Below are positions 35,011-44,187 of a stretch of DNA of 64,000 bases, one piece after another. The stretch lies in assembly GCA_965230565.1 (NCBI GenBank), contig CBDDLH010000016.1, positions 1,984,001-2,048,000 on the forward strand, written 5' to 3'. Positions within the stretch are counted from its first letter, which is position 1; the number at the start of each line of letters is the position of its first letter. This DNA is from BCD1 sp965230565 (lineage in GTDB: Bacteria > Bacteroidota > Bacteroidia > Chitinophagales > Saprospiraceae). The position numbers and the translations under genes are program-made. The notes beneath the pieces were generated by a model. That model searched no databases, was not told the DNA's origin, and saw only the letters and a program-made list of their open reading frames with translations.

Positions 35011-35625
35011 TTATTCTTCGTCTTTTTTCTCTTCTTCTTCTGAAGATTCTTCTTCAGCTTCCTCAACGGCCTCTTCAACTGCTTCCTCAGCCGCTGCTTC
35101 AACTTCATCAGCTACCTCCTCAACAGTTTCTTCAGCCTCTTCTACTACTTCCTCTACTGTTTCAGCAACTGCTTCAGGTGCTGGTGCAGCTTCGGTTGCT
35201 TTCTTCTTACCACCACGACGGCGGCGTCTCTTACCGCCTTTTGAATCATCTTTAGCGGAGTAGAGCTCGTTGAAATCAACAAATTCGATCATTGCCATTT
35301 CAGCGCCATCACTTCTACGGAACCCTGTACGCAAAACGCGAACATATCCGCCTGGACGATCACCTACTTTTTCTGCAATTGTACTGAACAATTCCTTAAC
35401 GGCTTCCTTATTTTGCAGTGTACTGAAAACAACCCTTCTTGAATGAGTAGTGTTGCTTTTAGCTTTGGTCACCAAAGGCTCGATGTGTTTTCTCAAGGCT
35501 TTGGCTTTGGCCAATGTAGTGTTGATTCTTTTGTGCTCGATCAATGCGATCGAGAGGTTGCGCAAAAGCGCTTTCCTGTGTCCGGCTTTCCGGCTCAGGT
35601 GATTGAACTTCTTACCGTGTCTCAT
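35011..35625 (-). CDS. rplQ: 50S ribosomal protein L17 with acidic C-terminal tail
   Basis: L17 sits near the exit tunnel of the large subunit. Residues 1-120 are a standard L17 (MRHGKKFNHLSRKAGHRKAL, RPGGYVRVLRTGFRRSDGAEMA). After a basic bridge (GGKRRRRRGGKKK) there is a tail of about 65 residues made almost only of E, A and V with a closing EEEEKKDEE. Bacteroidota L17 proteins often carry extensions, but this one is long and strongly acidic. It is the last gene of the operon, 148 bp after rpoA. Confidence 0.97.
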   Translation of the reverse strand: MRHGKKFNHLSRKAGHRKALLRNLSIALIEHKRINTTLAKAKALRKHIEPLVTKAKSNTTHSRRVVFSTLQNKEAVKELFSTIAEKVGDRPGGYVRVLRTGFRRSDGAEMAMIEFVDFNELYSAKDDSKGGKRRRRRGGKKKATEAAPAPEAVAETVEEVVEEAEETVEEVADEVEAAAEEAVEEAVEEAEEESSEEEEKKDEE

Positions 35626-35773
35626 TTTTTACGGTTTTATCTTCCCAACACCTTCTTTGACATTTGAATGGCAGGCACATTCAGGATGATCAGATCATCG
35701 ATCAAAAAAAGTTATCAAGAATTTTTTACAAAATCAGTTCCCGCATTCGGGAACTGCCTACATTACAATTTTC

Positions 35774-36772
35774 TTATTCTTCGTCCAATTTATATTTTGA
35801 CAAGTCCATACCGAAAGTAAGGCCTTTGTCCTGGAGCAATTCTTCAATTTCTACAAGTGACTTCTTACCGAAGTTTCTGAACTTGAGCAGTTCATGCGTG
35901 TCATACTTAACAAGCTCGGCCAAAGTATTGATCTTGGCAGCTTTCAGACAGTTGTAAGCACGAACTGAGAGATCGAGGTCTTCGAGTGAAGTCTTGAGCA
36001 ATTTGCGCATGTGCAGGATATGCTCATCCACGATATCTGCTTCTCTGGTTGTACCGTCATCGAAAGTGATATTCTCATCGGTGATCAACATGAGATGCTG
36101 GATAAGGATCCTTGAAGCTTCCTTGATCGCATCTTCCGGGTGGATGGTACCGTCGGTTTTGATTTCAAAAACCAGCATTTCGTAATCGGTACGCTGTCCC
36201 ACACGCGTATTTTCGATCCTGTAGGAAACATTTTTGATCGGCGTATAGATAGCATCTACCGGAATAACGCCGATAGGAGCATCTTTTGCAAGGCTTTCGC
36301 TTGCAGGCACATACCCTCTGCCTTTGGTGATGGTCAACTCCATCTCGAGGTTTACAAATGGCTCCATAGTACAAACCAGGAGTTCAGGGTTCATTACTTT
36401 GAACACATTTGTGAACTCTTCCAGGTCACCTGCTTTGAAAGACTCCTTACCGGTAATGGTCAGGTAGATCTTTTCGTTGGTTACGCTGTCATCAGCGATA
36501 ACCTGCTTCAGGCGAATTTGTTTGAGGTTGAGGATAATATCAACCACATCTTCCACCACCCCACGGATAGTAGCAAATTCGTGGTCAACACCTGCGATTC
36601 GAACAGCGGAGATCGCAAAACCATCCAGTGAAGAAAGCAGAACTCTCCTCAGGGAGTTACCAATGGTTTGGCCGAAGCCTGGTTCCAATGGTTTAAATTC
36701 AAAAAGCCCTTCAAAATCATCAGATTTTTGTAAAACAATTTTGTCTGGCTTCTGGAAATTTAAAATACTCAT
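35774..36772 (-). CDS. rpoA: RNA polymerase alpha subunit
   Basis: A 332-residue subunit that nucleates RNA polymerase assembly. The N-terminal dimerisation domain includes LEPGFGQTIGNSLRRVLLSS. The C-terminal domain (about 255-325) has DLDLSVRAYNCLKAAKINTL and LLKFRNFGKKSLVEIEELL, the helix-hairpin-helix that binds DNA and activators. I chose ATG 36772 (MSILNFQKPDK), the typical Bacteroidota N-terminus, over the in-frame ATG at 36796. It lies 182 bp after rpsD, the widest gap in this end of the operon. Confidence 0.97.
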   Translation of the reverse strand: MSILNFQKPDKIVLQKSDDFEGLFEFKPLEPGFGQTIGNSLRRVLLSSLDGFAISAVRIAGVDHEFATIRGVVEDVVDIILNLKQIRLKQVIADDSVTNEKIYLTITGKESFKAGDLEEFTNVFKVMNPELLVCTMEPFVNLEMELTITKGRGYVPASESLAKDAPIGVIPVDAIYTPIKNVSYRIENTRVGQRTDYEMLVFEIKTDGTIHPEDAIKEASRILIQHLMLITDENITFDDGTTREADIVDEHILHMRKLLKTSLEDLDLSVRAYNCLKAAKINTLAELVKYDTHELLKFRNFGKKSLVEIEELLQDKGLTFGMDLSKYKLDEE

Positions 36773-36954
36773 ATGAAATATTTTCTTTTGGGTCACGGAA
36801 GAGCAAAATGAGGGAAAAAGCTTGCTGTTCCAATAGACTATTTAAACGTCAAATAGCTTTTCCTATCTTTTGGAAAAGCTTTTCCTTTAAAGTGGTTTCA
36901 GGCACCTTAAATACAAATTTTGACAGCCGGAAAACCCGGCCGTCAAAATCTTTA

Positions 36955-37569
36955 TTATTTAGAATACAATTCAACGATAAGCTGTTCGTTGATCTTTTCT
37001 GGTATTTGCTCTCTTTCAGGATATTCGAGGAAAGTACCCTGCATTTTGTCTGCGTTGAATTCCAGCCATGGGAAGTTACGCACCTCATTTTTCGCACCTA
37101 CAGCGTCTCTCACTACCTCCAATCCCTGAGACTTTCCACGTACAGAAACAATGTCTCCAGGCTTCAGCAATACTGAAGGGATGTTGGTCAATACACCGTT
37201 AACTGTAATGTGTTTGTGAGTAACCAACTGTCTGGCAGCTCTTCTGGTAGGAGCCATTCCCAGACGGAATACAGTATTATCGAGGCGGGACTCGAGCAGT
37301 TGCAACAGCACGGTACCTGTAACACCTGATTTACTGGAGGCTTTTTTAAACAGGTTTCTAAACTGACGCTCCAACAAACCATAAGCATATTTTGCTTTCT
37401 GCTTTTCCATCAACTGGAGGCCATAATCAGACTTCTGTCTTCTTCTGTTCCTACCATTACCGTGTTGTCCCGGTGGATATTTTTTCTTTTCAAATGCTCT
37501 GTCGAAGCCAAAAATCGCTTCTCCAAGTGCTCTTGCTTTTTTTGCCTTCGGCCCTGTATATCTTGCCAT
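36955..37569 (-). CDS. rpsD: 30S ribosomal protein S4
   Basis: A 204-residue primary 16S-binding protein that starts 30S assembly. It begins MARYTGPKAKKARALGEA and contains the S4 RNA-binding domain (RLDNTVFRLGMAPTRRAARQ, VTHKHITVNG). The N-terminal region has no zinc-binding cysteine cluster, so this is the cysteine-free S4 form. It is 46 bp after rpsK. Confidence 0.97.
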   Translation of the reverse strand: MARYTGPKAKKARALGEAIFGFDRAFEKKKYPPGQHGNGRNRRRQKSDYGLQLMEKQKAKYAYGLLERQFRNLFKKASSKSGVTGTVLLQLLESRLDNTVFRLGMAPTRRAARQLVTHKHITVNGVLTNIPSVLLKPGDIVSVRGKSQGLEVVRDAVGAKNEVRNFPWLEFNADKMQGTFLEYPEREQIPEKINEQLIVELYSK

Positions 37570-37615
37570 TTTTAAGAATTACTTTTTCTGGTTAAGTACA
37601 GCTTGTTCAACGAAA

Positions 37616-38008
37616 TTAAACTCTTCTACGCTTTGGTGGACGACATCCGTTGTGAGGAATTGGAGTGACATCATTGATTTTGGTCACTTTGATTCCTGCT
37701 ACATCAATCGCACGGATAGCTGCTTCGCGTCCGGAGCCAGGCCCCTTAACAAAAACCTGTACGGCACGCAATCCTGCATCATGCGCAGTTGAAGCTGCAT
37801 CAGATGCTGCAATCTGAGCTGCATACGGAGTGTTCTTCTTAGAACCACGGAACCCAGCTTTTCCTGCTGAAGCCCATGAAATCACCTGACCTTTCTTATT
37901 GGTCAACGTAATAATGATGTTGTTGAAACTTGCTTTGATATAAGCGAAACCTTCCGGTTCAACTTTTACATTTCTTTTTTTAGCCTTTTTTACTCTTCCC
38001 TTTGCCAT
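37616..38008 (-). CDS. rpsK: 30S ribosomal protein S11
   Basis: A 130-residue protein of the 30S platform. Signature ASFNNIIITLTNKKGQVISW and the C-terminal DVTPIPHNGCRPPKRRRV are intact. It lies 107 bp after rpsM and 46 bp before rpsD. Confidence 0.97.
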   Translation of the reverse strand: MAKGRVKKAKKRNVKVEPEGFAYIKASFNNIIITLTNKKGQVISWASAGKAGFRGSKKNTPYAAQIAASDAASTAHDAGLRAVQVFVKGPGSGREAAIRAIDVAGIKVTKINDVTPIPHNGCRPPKRRRV

Positions 38009-38115
38009 TATAGATTCAGGATTTTAAATTATGAGACCGGTTTCTCCGGCAGTCATGTATTTATAATGAATACCCGCTTGGATAAACATACCCCAACAGG
38101 TATTCCCAAAAGGTA

Positions 38116-38493
38116 TTATTTAGTAACCTTCTTTTTATTTGCAACAGTCTTTTTCCTTCCCTTACGGGTACGTGCATTAGTCTTGGTACGCTGTCCGCGA
38201 ACAGGTAATCCCTTACGGTGACGAACACCACGATAACACCCGATATCCATCAAACGTTTGATGTTCATTTGAACCTCAGAACGCAATTCACCTTCTACTT
38301 TGTACTCATTGGTGATCAAACTAGAGATCTGACGAACATTCTCATCGTCCCAATCCTGCACCTTGATATTAGGATCAACTCCTGCTTTTTCCAAAATCTC
38401 AGAGGAGAGAGATCTTCCAATACCGAAGATATATGTCAGGCTAATTACGCCACGCTTGTTTCTTGGTAAATCAACACCTGCTATACGAGCCAT
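38116..38493 (-). CDS. rpsM: 30S ribosomal protein S13
   Basis: A 125-residue protein of the 30S head that contacts the P-site tRNA and forms intersubunit bridges. It has MARIAGVDLPRNKRGVISLT, the GCYRGVRHRKGLPVRGQRT signature and a basic lysine-rich C-terminus. It is 42 bp after rpmJ, the usual order. Confidence 0.97.
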   Translation of the reverse strand: MARIAGVDLPRNKRGVISLTYIFGIGRSLSSEILEKAGVDPNIKVQDWDDENVRQISSLITNEYKVEGELRSEVQMNIKRLMDIGCYRGVRHRKGLPVRGQRTKTNARTRKGRKKTVANKKKVTK

Positions 38494-38535
38494 CTGTTAA
38501 TTGATATTTGATTAAAATTATCACAACTTTCAAGG

Positions 38536-38652
38536 TTACCCCTGACGCTGCTTGAACTTAGGATTTTTCTTGTTAATTACGTACAACTTCCCCTTTCTCC
38601 TCACAATCTTACAGTCCGCTGAACGTTTCTTAATTGAAGCTTTAACTTTCAT
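38536..38652 (-). CDS. rpmJ: 50S ribosomal protein L36, zinc-free form
   Basis: A 38-residue protein, short but unmistakable: MKVKASIKKRSADCKIVRR at the start and KFKQRQG at the end. Of the four zinc ligands of canonical L36 (C11, C14, C27, H33), only C14 remains; the others are S, N and F. This is the non-zinc variant common in Bacteroidota. It lies between infA (97 bp) and rpsM (42 bp). Confidence 0.95.
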   Translation of the reverse strand: MKVKASIKKRSADCKIVRRKGKLYVINKKNPKFKQRQG

Positions 38653-38749
38653 AATATAAAGTTTTTAATGAGCAAAAAAATATTGCCAAATTAAGATTTG
38701 CCATCTTCGTAGAAATAAGCAAACGATTTGACAATGTTTTGGTGCGTCT

Positions 38750-38968
38750 CTATTTATATCTGTAAACTATTCTTCCTCTGGTCAGATCATAAGGAGACAT
38801 TTCAACAGCAACCTTATCTCCCGGGAGAATTCGAATGTAGTGCATTCTCATCTTTCCGGAGATTGTGGCCACGATCTTATGATCATTTTCCAGCCTTACT
38901 CGAAACATTGCGTTTGACAATGCTTCTTCAATAATTCCATCCTGTTTAATCAGGTTCTTTTTTGCCAT
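38750..38968 (-). CDS. infA: Translation initiation factor IF-1
   Basis: A 72-residue OB-fold protein that binds the 30S A site during initiation. MAKKNLIKQDGIIEEALSNA and VEMSPYDLTRGRIVYRYK are typical. A TAnnTTTG promoter element lies about 20 bp upstream, suggesting a secondary promoter for infA-rplQ. Confidence 0.97.
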   Translation of the reverse strand: MAKKNLIKQDGIIEEALSNAMFRVRLENDHKIVATISGKMRMHYIRILPGDKVAVEMSPYDLTRGRIVYRYK

Positions 38969-38986
38969 ATTTCAAATTTCGGAGTG

Positions 38987-38994
38987 CAAAGGTA
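38987..38994 (-). promoter_or_regulatory. Candidate internal promoter before infA
   Basis: Minus-strand TACCTTTG fits the Bacteroidota -7 element exactly; a TTTG lies 25 bp upstream (39020-39023). The 100-bp map-infA gap leaves room for an independent start of the alpha-operon part. Confidence 0.45.
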
Positions 38995-39068
38995 ATAAAA
39001 AATAATTAGAATCCATTCTCAAACCCGGAAAAAAATTACACTACCTTAAACACATGGTTTTGTAAGTA

Positions 39069-39905
39069 TCAAGCGAATTCAAAATCTATCTTTACTTCTT
39101 TGACATTATCATTTTTGCGAATAGCTTCTTCGACAATTGAATGATCTGACAAAATATCCGCCTTTTCTTTTCTTACTGTTACGGTGTGTTCAAAATGAGC
39201 AGAAGGTTTTCTGTCTTTCGCATACACCGTCCATCCGTCTTTTGAAGTGGCAACTCTTTTGTTGCCCAAGTTCACCATAGGCTCTATGGCAATTACCAAT
39301 CCTTCCTGCAATTTCACCCCTCTTCCTCTCCTGCCGTAGTTAGGCACTTCCGGAGCTTCATGAAGGTTTTTTCCCAGACCATGGCCTACGAGTTCGCGAA
39401 CAATCCCATAACCATGTTCCTTTTCTGCATATTGCTGGATCGCAAAACTCACATCTCCTAATCTGTTTCCAACAACTGCCTGTTCAATTCCTTTATATAG
39501 AGAAGTATTCGTAACCTCTAACAATTTCATCACCTCATCCGAAACATCTCCGATAGCAAATGTATAAGCAGCATCCCCGTAAAAATCATTCTGAATCACA
39601 CCACAATCAACGGAGACAATGTCACCGTCCTGGAACACCATATCTTTATCAGGAATTCCGTGGACAACTTGTTCATTGGGAGATACGCACAGGGTGGCAG
39701 GAAATCCTCCGTAACCCTTAAAGCCCGGAACTGCTCCGTGATCCCGAATTAGTTCTTCTGCGGCCTTATCGATCTCGGCACCGGTGATTCCCGGTTTGAT
39801 CATACTTCCTACAAGAGCCAGTGCTTTACTTACCAGCAAACAACTTTGCCGTATCAGCTCAATCTCTTCGTCCGTTTTATATATGATCAATTTTTGTCCT
39901 GCCAT
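39069..39905 (-). CDS. map: Methionine aminopeptidase type I
   Basis: A 278-residue cytoplasmic enzyme that removes N-terminal methionine from new proteins. The five metal ligands are visible: two Asp in VSVDCGVIQNDFYGDAAYT, His in ELVGHGLGKNLHE, and two Glu in VIAIEPMVNLG and HFEHTVTV. The C-terminus is about 15 residues longer than the E. coli enzyme. It is 13 bp after secY and probably co-transcribed. Confidence 0.97.
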   Translation of the reverse strand: MAGQKLIIYKTDEEIELIRQSCLLVSKALALVGSMIKPGITGAEIDKAAEELIRDHGAVPGFKGYGGFPATLCVSPNEQVVHGIPDKDMVFQDGDIVSVDCGVIQNDFYGDAAYTFAIGDVSDEVMKLLEVTNTSLYKGIEQAVVGNRLGDVSFAIQQYAEKEHGYGIVRELVGHGLGKNLHEAPEVPNYGRRGRGVKLQEGLVIAIEPMVNLGNKRVATSKDGWTVYAKDRKPSAHFEHTVTVRKEKADILSDHSIVEEAIRKNDNVKEVKIDFEFA

Positions 39906-39918
39906 TAGGTATGGGATA

Positions 39919-41295
39919 TTACATATTTGCTCCGATACCCTGGAGACGACTACTACGTCCCTGGAGCTTACCGGATTTTACCAAACCATCGTAACGACGC
40001 ATCAACAAGTGGCTTTCGATCTGCTGGAGTGTATCCAGAACCACCCCAACAAGGATCAGGATGGAGGTACCTCCGAAGAATGCCGCAAAACCGGCATTGA
40101 TTCCGAAAGCTCCTGCAAAAGCAGGCATGATAGCGATAAGAGCCAGAAATACAGATCCCGGTAAAGTAATTCTACTGGTGATAGAATCGATAAAATCAGC
40201 CGTAGACTTACCAGGCTTAACTCCAGGGATAAATGCATTCTGACGCTTAAGGTAATCCGCATACTGCGTAGGATTAACCATCAAGGCTGTATATACATAT
40301 GTGAAGATCACTACCAAAAAGAAGTAGATCACATTGTAAGGCATAGACGTAAAGTCGTTCATGGCACGTACCCAATAGTTGGATTGAGCAGCACTATCAG
40401 CGCCAACCAGGGCAGTGATAATTGTACCAGGAAGGAACATCAGGGCCTGAGCAAAGATGATTGGCATTACCCCAGCCGCGTTTACTTTCAATGGAATGTA
40501 ATCTCTTGCTCCTGCAACCGGCATCGCGCTGGCACCACGGCCAACCATTCGCTTCGCAAACTGAATAGGAATCTTTCGAACCCCGGTAACGATAAGGACC
40601 GTTGCCATAATAGCCAGCAGGAATGCAGCGATCTCAATAACGAAGATCAACAATCCACCCTCATCAGATCTGAGGAGGAATTCTGCTGCCAACATATTCG
40701 GGAGCCTTGCGATGATACCAACGGTGATCAACAAAGAAACACCGTTTCCGATTCCTCTGTCTGTAATACGCTCACCCAACCACATCGCAAAAATTACACC
40801 TGTAGAAAGAATAATGATATTCGACAACCAGAAAATGAAATCCGGAATAGAAGGATCAACAGCACCCATTTGCTTGACATAGGCGAGGTAACCACCTCCC
40901 TGAAGCAGGGTAATAACAACAGTCAACATACGCGTAATCTGTGTCAGTTTCTTTCTTCCTGACTCTCCCTCTTTCTGCTGTAATTTCTGGAAATACGGAA
41001 CTGCAAAACCCATCAACTGAATGATGATCGAAGCAGTGATATAAGGCATGATACCCAAAGCCATAATGGCTGCCTGATTAAAAGCACCACCGGTGAAAAG
41101 GTTGATCAGGCCCAAAAGGTCATTTGGATTTGAAGAACTCTGGAGAGCATCTTTAAGAATTGCAGGGTCAACACCCGGCAAAACCACATAGGCTCCAAAT
41201 CGATAAACCAAAAGCATTCCCAATGTAAAGAGAATGCGGTTCCTCAATTCTTTGATCTTCCAAATATTTTTAAGCGTATCGATTAGCTTTTTCAT
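39919..41295 (-). CDS. secY: Protein translocase subunit SecY
   Basis: A 458-residue channel of the Sec translocon in the inner membrane, with about ten hydrophobic helices. Signature segments are LMGFAVPYFQKLQQKEGESG, the AGVMPIIFAQALMFLPG plug-side helix and FIPGVKPGKST before helix 8. It begins MKKLIDTLKNIWKIKELRNR. It is preceded by a 95-bp gap containing a strong hairpin and followed by map at 13 bp. Confidence 0.97.
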   Translation of the reverse strand: MKKLIDTLKNIWKIKELRNRILFTLGMLLVYRFGAYVVLPGVDPAILKDALQSSSNPNDLLGLINLFTGGAFNQAAIMALGIMPYITASIIIQLMGFAVPYFQKLQQKEGESGRKKLTQITRMLTVVITLLQGGGYLAYVKQMGAVDPSIPDFIFWLSNIIILSTGVIFAMWLGERITDRGIGNGVSLLITVGIIARLPNMLAAEFLLRSDEGGLLIFVIEIAAFLLAIMATVLIVTGVRKIPIQFAKRMVGRGASAMPVAGARDYIPLKVNAAGVMPIIFAQALMFLPGTIITALVGADSAAQSNYWVRAMNDFTSMPYNVIYFFLVVIFTYVYTALMVNPTQYADYLKRQNAFIPGVKPGKSTADFIDSITSRITLPGSVFLALIAIMPAFAGAFGINAGFAAFFGGTSILILVGVVLDTLQQIESHLLMRRYDGLVKSGKLQGRSSRLQGIGANM

Positions 41296-41334
41296 CTATC
41301 TACAGTGTTTAGTCGCTCGTGGCAACACATATGA

Positions 41335-41376
41335 AACCACCAATAGAAGTCTTCTCAGACATTTCTATTGGTGGTT
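41335..41376 (-). promoter_or_regulatory. Long perfect hairpin between rplO and secY
   Basis: Arms of 14 bases (AACCACCAATAGAA and its complement) around a 14-base loop, 39 bp before the secY start on the transcribed strand. No T-run follows, so simple termination is unlikely. Partial attenuation, RNA processing or binding of a ribosomal protein that tunes secY expression are possible. Confidence 0.75.
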
Positions 41377-41390
41377 ATCCTAAATAGTTA

Positions 41391-41837
41391 TTAAACAAGA
41401 TTTACACTACCACCTGCTGCTTCAATAGCTTGCTTTGCACTTGCAGAACAGGCGTGAACAGTAACATTAACTTTGGATTTCAGTTCTCCGTCACCCAAAA
41501 TCTTAACCAGATCATTTTTACGAATGGCTCCCTGTTCGATCAAAGTTTCCACGTTGATCGTATCTGTCTTCAACACATCTGCCATCTCCTGTAATCTGGC
41601 CAGGTTAAATGGTACATAAGATACACGATTTGGATTTTTGAATCCACGTTTTGGCAAACGCATTTGAAGTGGCATCTGTCCACCTTCGAATCCACGTTTG
41701 CGGCTGTATCCTGATCTGGACTTAGCTCCTTTATGACCACGGGTAGAAGTACCACCATGGCCGGATCCCTGTCCTCTGGCAATTCTTTTGCCTTTTTTTA
41801 CCGAACCCGCCGCAGGTTTTAAATTATGCAGTTCCAT
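41391..41837 (-). CDS. rplO: 50S ribosomal protein L15
   Basis: A 148-residue protein bound to 23S rRNA. The glycine-rich N-terminal arm (GKRIARGQGSGHGGTSTRGH) and GFEGGQMPLQMRLPKRGFKN are typical. It sits 47 bp after rpmD. Confidence 0.97.
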   Translation of the reverse strand: MELHNLKPAAGSVKKGKRIARGQGSGHGGTSTRGHKGAKSRSGYSRKRGFEGGQMPLQMRLPKRGFKNPNRVSYVPFNLARLQEMADVLKTDTINVETLIEQGAIRKNDLVKILGDGELKSKVNVTVHACSASAKQAIEAAGGSVNLV

Positions 41838-41884
41838 TATCTTAAATAGAATTTAAATCTTTATTAAAATACCCCTATGGGTTA

Positions 41885-42067
41885 TTATTTCACTTCTTCC
41901 ACTGTGACCAGGTGGTTCACTTTGTCAATCATTCCTTTGATCTGTGGTGTCAATTCTTTTACCACAGTACCGTTGACCTTTCTGAGGCCGAGGGCGATCA
42001 GGGTATCCTTCTGACGCTTGGAGCGATCGATGGAACTTTTCACCTGTGTTATTTTAACCTTGCTCAT
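41885..42067 (-). CDS. rpmD: 50S ribosomal protein L30
   Basis: A 60-residue protein: KVKITQVKSSIDRSKRQKDT followed by LIALGLRKVNGTVV. Length and position between rpsE and rplO are standard. Confidence 0.96.
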   Translation of the reverse strand: MSKVKITQVKSSIDRSKRQKDTLIALGLRKVNGTVVKELTPQIKGMIDKVNHLVTVEEVK

Positions 42068-42098
42068 AATTCCGTTTCAATTTTAGCTGAAAAGCTGA

Positions 42099-42623
42099 TT
42101 AACCGTTGAATAATTTTTCCATGGAGATGTTGCGCTGCTTAGCTACCGTTTGCGGGCTTCTGAGCTTGGACAATGCATCCATGGTTGCTTTCACAACATT
42201 GTGAGGGTTGGAAGACCCCTGGGATTTGGCCAATACGTTATGTACTCCGGCAGTTTCCAGAACAGCACGCATAGCACCACCGGCAATTACACCGGTACCA
42301 CTTGAAGCAGGCTTAATCAACACCTTACCGGCACCGTACTTCCCTTTCTGCTCGTGTGGGATAGTACCATTCCACAAAGGAACTTTAACCAGGTTTTTCT
42401 TCGCATCATCCACTGCTTTTGCAATAGATTCTGAAACGTCACGTGCTTTTCCAAGTCCGTGTCCTACAGTTCCGTTACCATCACCTACAACTACGATCGC
42501 AGCAAAGCTAAATGTACGTCCCCCTTTAGTCACTTTAGCTACCCTGTTAAGAGTTACTAATTTTTCCTTGAGTTCTGTTTCAGCAGGTTTAACTCTATCT
42601 CTGTTTGAGTCTCTTTTTGCCAT
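42099..42623 (-). CDS. rpsE: 30S ribosomal protein S5
   Basis: A 174-residue protein important for decoding accuracy. It has a double-stranded RNA-binding-like N-terminal domain (KVTKGGRTFSFAAIVVVGDG) and GTGVIAGGAMRAVLETAGVH in the C-terminal half. It is 22 bp after rplR. Confidence 0.97.
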   Translation of the reverse strand: MAKRDSNRDRVKPAETELKEKLVTLNRVAKVTKGGRTFSFAAIVVVGDGNGTVGHGLGKARDVSESIAKAVDDAKKNLVKVPLWNGTIPHEQKGKYGAGKVLIKPASSGTGVIAGGAMRAVLETAGVHNVLAKSQGSSNPHNVVKATMDALSKLRSPQTVAKQRNISMEKLFNG

Positions 42624-42645
42624 TATAATGGAAGTTATTTATTTT

Positions 42646-42999
42646 TTATAATTTTAATCCAGCTTCGCGGGCACCATCACCAAGAGCTTTAACTCTTCCG
42701 TGGTAAAGGTAACCTGCTCTGTCAAATACTGCTATTTCAATATTTTTAGCTTTGGCACGCTCTCCGATAAGCTTTCCAACTTTAGCAGCTCTTTCCGTTT
42801 TGGTTCCTTCTGAACCAACCCCTTTATCGAGCGAAGAAGCAGAAGCCAGGGTAACGCCATTTACATCGTCGATCAACTGGCAGTAAATCTCTTTGTTACT
42901 TCTGAAGACGTTCAAACGTGGTCTCTCAGGAGTCCCGTTGATCTTTTTACGGATCGTTTTCTGGATTTTCTTTCTCCTATTCTGTTTTGAAAATTTCAT
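42646..42999 (-). CDS. rplR: 50S ribosomal protein L18
   Basis: A 117-residue 5S rRNA-binding protein. I chose the internal ATG at 42999 (MKFSKQNRRKKIQKTIRKK), which matches the family N-terminus; the frame is open to 43035. RPRLNVFRSNKEIYCQLIDD and FDRAGYLYHGRVKALGDGAR are typical. The gap to rplF is 132 bp with this start. Confidence 0.95.
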   Translation of the reverse strand: MKFSKQNRRKKIQKTIRKKINGTPERPRLNVFRSNKEIYCQLIDDVNGVTLASASSLDKGVGSEGTKTERAAKVGKLIGERAKAKNIEIAVFDRAGYLYHGRVKALGDGAREAGLKL

Positions 43000-43131
43000 T
43001 TCTTTTAAATTATCAGCCTTAGTGTAGGATACCAATCATCAGACCCAAGGCCCCTTTTGTTATAAATGATAGATTCCGAGTCGAAAATGAAGATAATTTC
43101 CTCATCACCGGAATTTATTATTTGTTTATCA

Positions 43132-43680
43132 TTAAGCAGTTTTACCTTGCTTACGTCTGAGCTCTTCACCCACAAACTTGATACCTTTTCCTTTGTAAGG
43201 CTCAGGCTTACGGAAAGCACGGATCTTGGCAGCAACCTGACCCAACAACTGCTTATCTACACTGTTAAGCTTGATGATCGGGTTTTTACCTTTTTCCATG
43301 ACCGCTTCTACTTTCACCTCATCAGGAATTACAAAGTAAATCGGGTGAGAATAACCAACAGTCAATTCAAGCAACTGACCGGTATTATTGGCACGATAAC
43401 CTACCCCCACTACTTCGAGTTGCTTTTCAAAACCATTAGTAACTCCTTCAACCATGTTGGCCAGCAATGATCTGTACAAACCATGCATAGAGCGATGACG
43501 CTTTGAATCTGTCGGGCGAACCACTGTCATTTCACCATCTTCAACGTTGACGGTCAAATCAGGATCAACTTGTTGTTTCAATTCCCCCTTAGGTCCTTTA
43601 ACAGTCACAAGGTTTCCTTTGCTGACATTTATTTCTACACCGCTCGCAAGCGTAATTGGTGAATTTCCTATCCTAGACAT
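43132..43680 (-). CDS. rplF: 50S ribosomal protein L6
   Basis: A 182-residue two-domain protein near the factor-binding site. MSRIGNSPITLASGVEI begins it and RKPEPYKGKGIKFVGEELRR is the C-terminal signature. It is 23 bp after rpsH. Confidence 0.97.
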   Translation of the reverse strand: MSRIGNSPITLASGVEINVSKGNLVTVKGPKGELKQQVDPDLTVNVEDGEMTVVRPTDSKRHRSMHGLYRSLLANMVEGVTNGFEKQLEVVGVGYRANNTGQLLELTVGYSHPIYFVIPDEVKVEAVMEKGKNPIIKLNSVDKQLLGQVAAKIRAFRKPEPYKGKGIKFVGEELRRKQGKTA

Positions 43681-43703
43681 CTTATCTCAGATTTTGACCT
43701 TAA

Positions 43704-44114
43704 TTAGTAAATATAACACAATACTTCTCCTCCGACATTCGCCGTTCTTGCCTGTTTGTCAGTCATCAGTCCATGTGAAGTTGAGATCATTGCGATCCCA
43801 AGACCGTTGATCACTCTAGGCAGATCTTTAGAGCCGGAGTATTTACGTAAACCAGGTTTACTTACGCGGATCATTTTTTTAATCGCAGGTTCTTTAGATA
43901 CAGGATCGTATTTGATAGCGATCTTGATAATTCCCTGTTTTCCTTTACCTACCCCATCCTCGAACTTGTACTTCAGGATATATCCCTGATCATAGAGGAT
44001 CTCTGTCATGTGCTTCTTCACGTTAGAAGCAGGGATTTCTACAATTTTGTGGCCCGCCATTTGCGCATTACGAATGCGGGTCAAATAATCTGCTATAGGA
44101 TCAGTTGCAGCCAT
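43704..44114 (-). CDS. rpsH: 30S ribosomal protein S8
   Basis: A 136-residue primary 16S-binding protein. DPIADYLTRIRNAQMAGH starts it and GIAMISTSHGLMTDKQA is the C-terminal signature. In E. coli S8 is the autoregulator of the spc operon; whether that holds here is unknown. It is 73 bp after rpsN. Confidence 0.97.
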   Translation of the reverse strand: MAATDPIADYLTRIRNAQMAGHKIVEIPASNVKKHMTEILYDQGYILKYKFEDGVGKGKQGIIKIAIKYDPVSKEPAIKKMIRVSKPGLRKYSGSKDLPRVINGLGIAMISTSHGLMTDKQARTANVGGEVLCYIY

Positions 44115-44187
44115 TGTTTAGATATTTCGCCGACCGGTTTTCCGTTCAGGAACCTCGCCGACTGTTAAAAATAAATTATTCAGTGAT

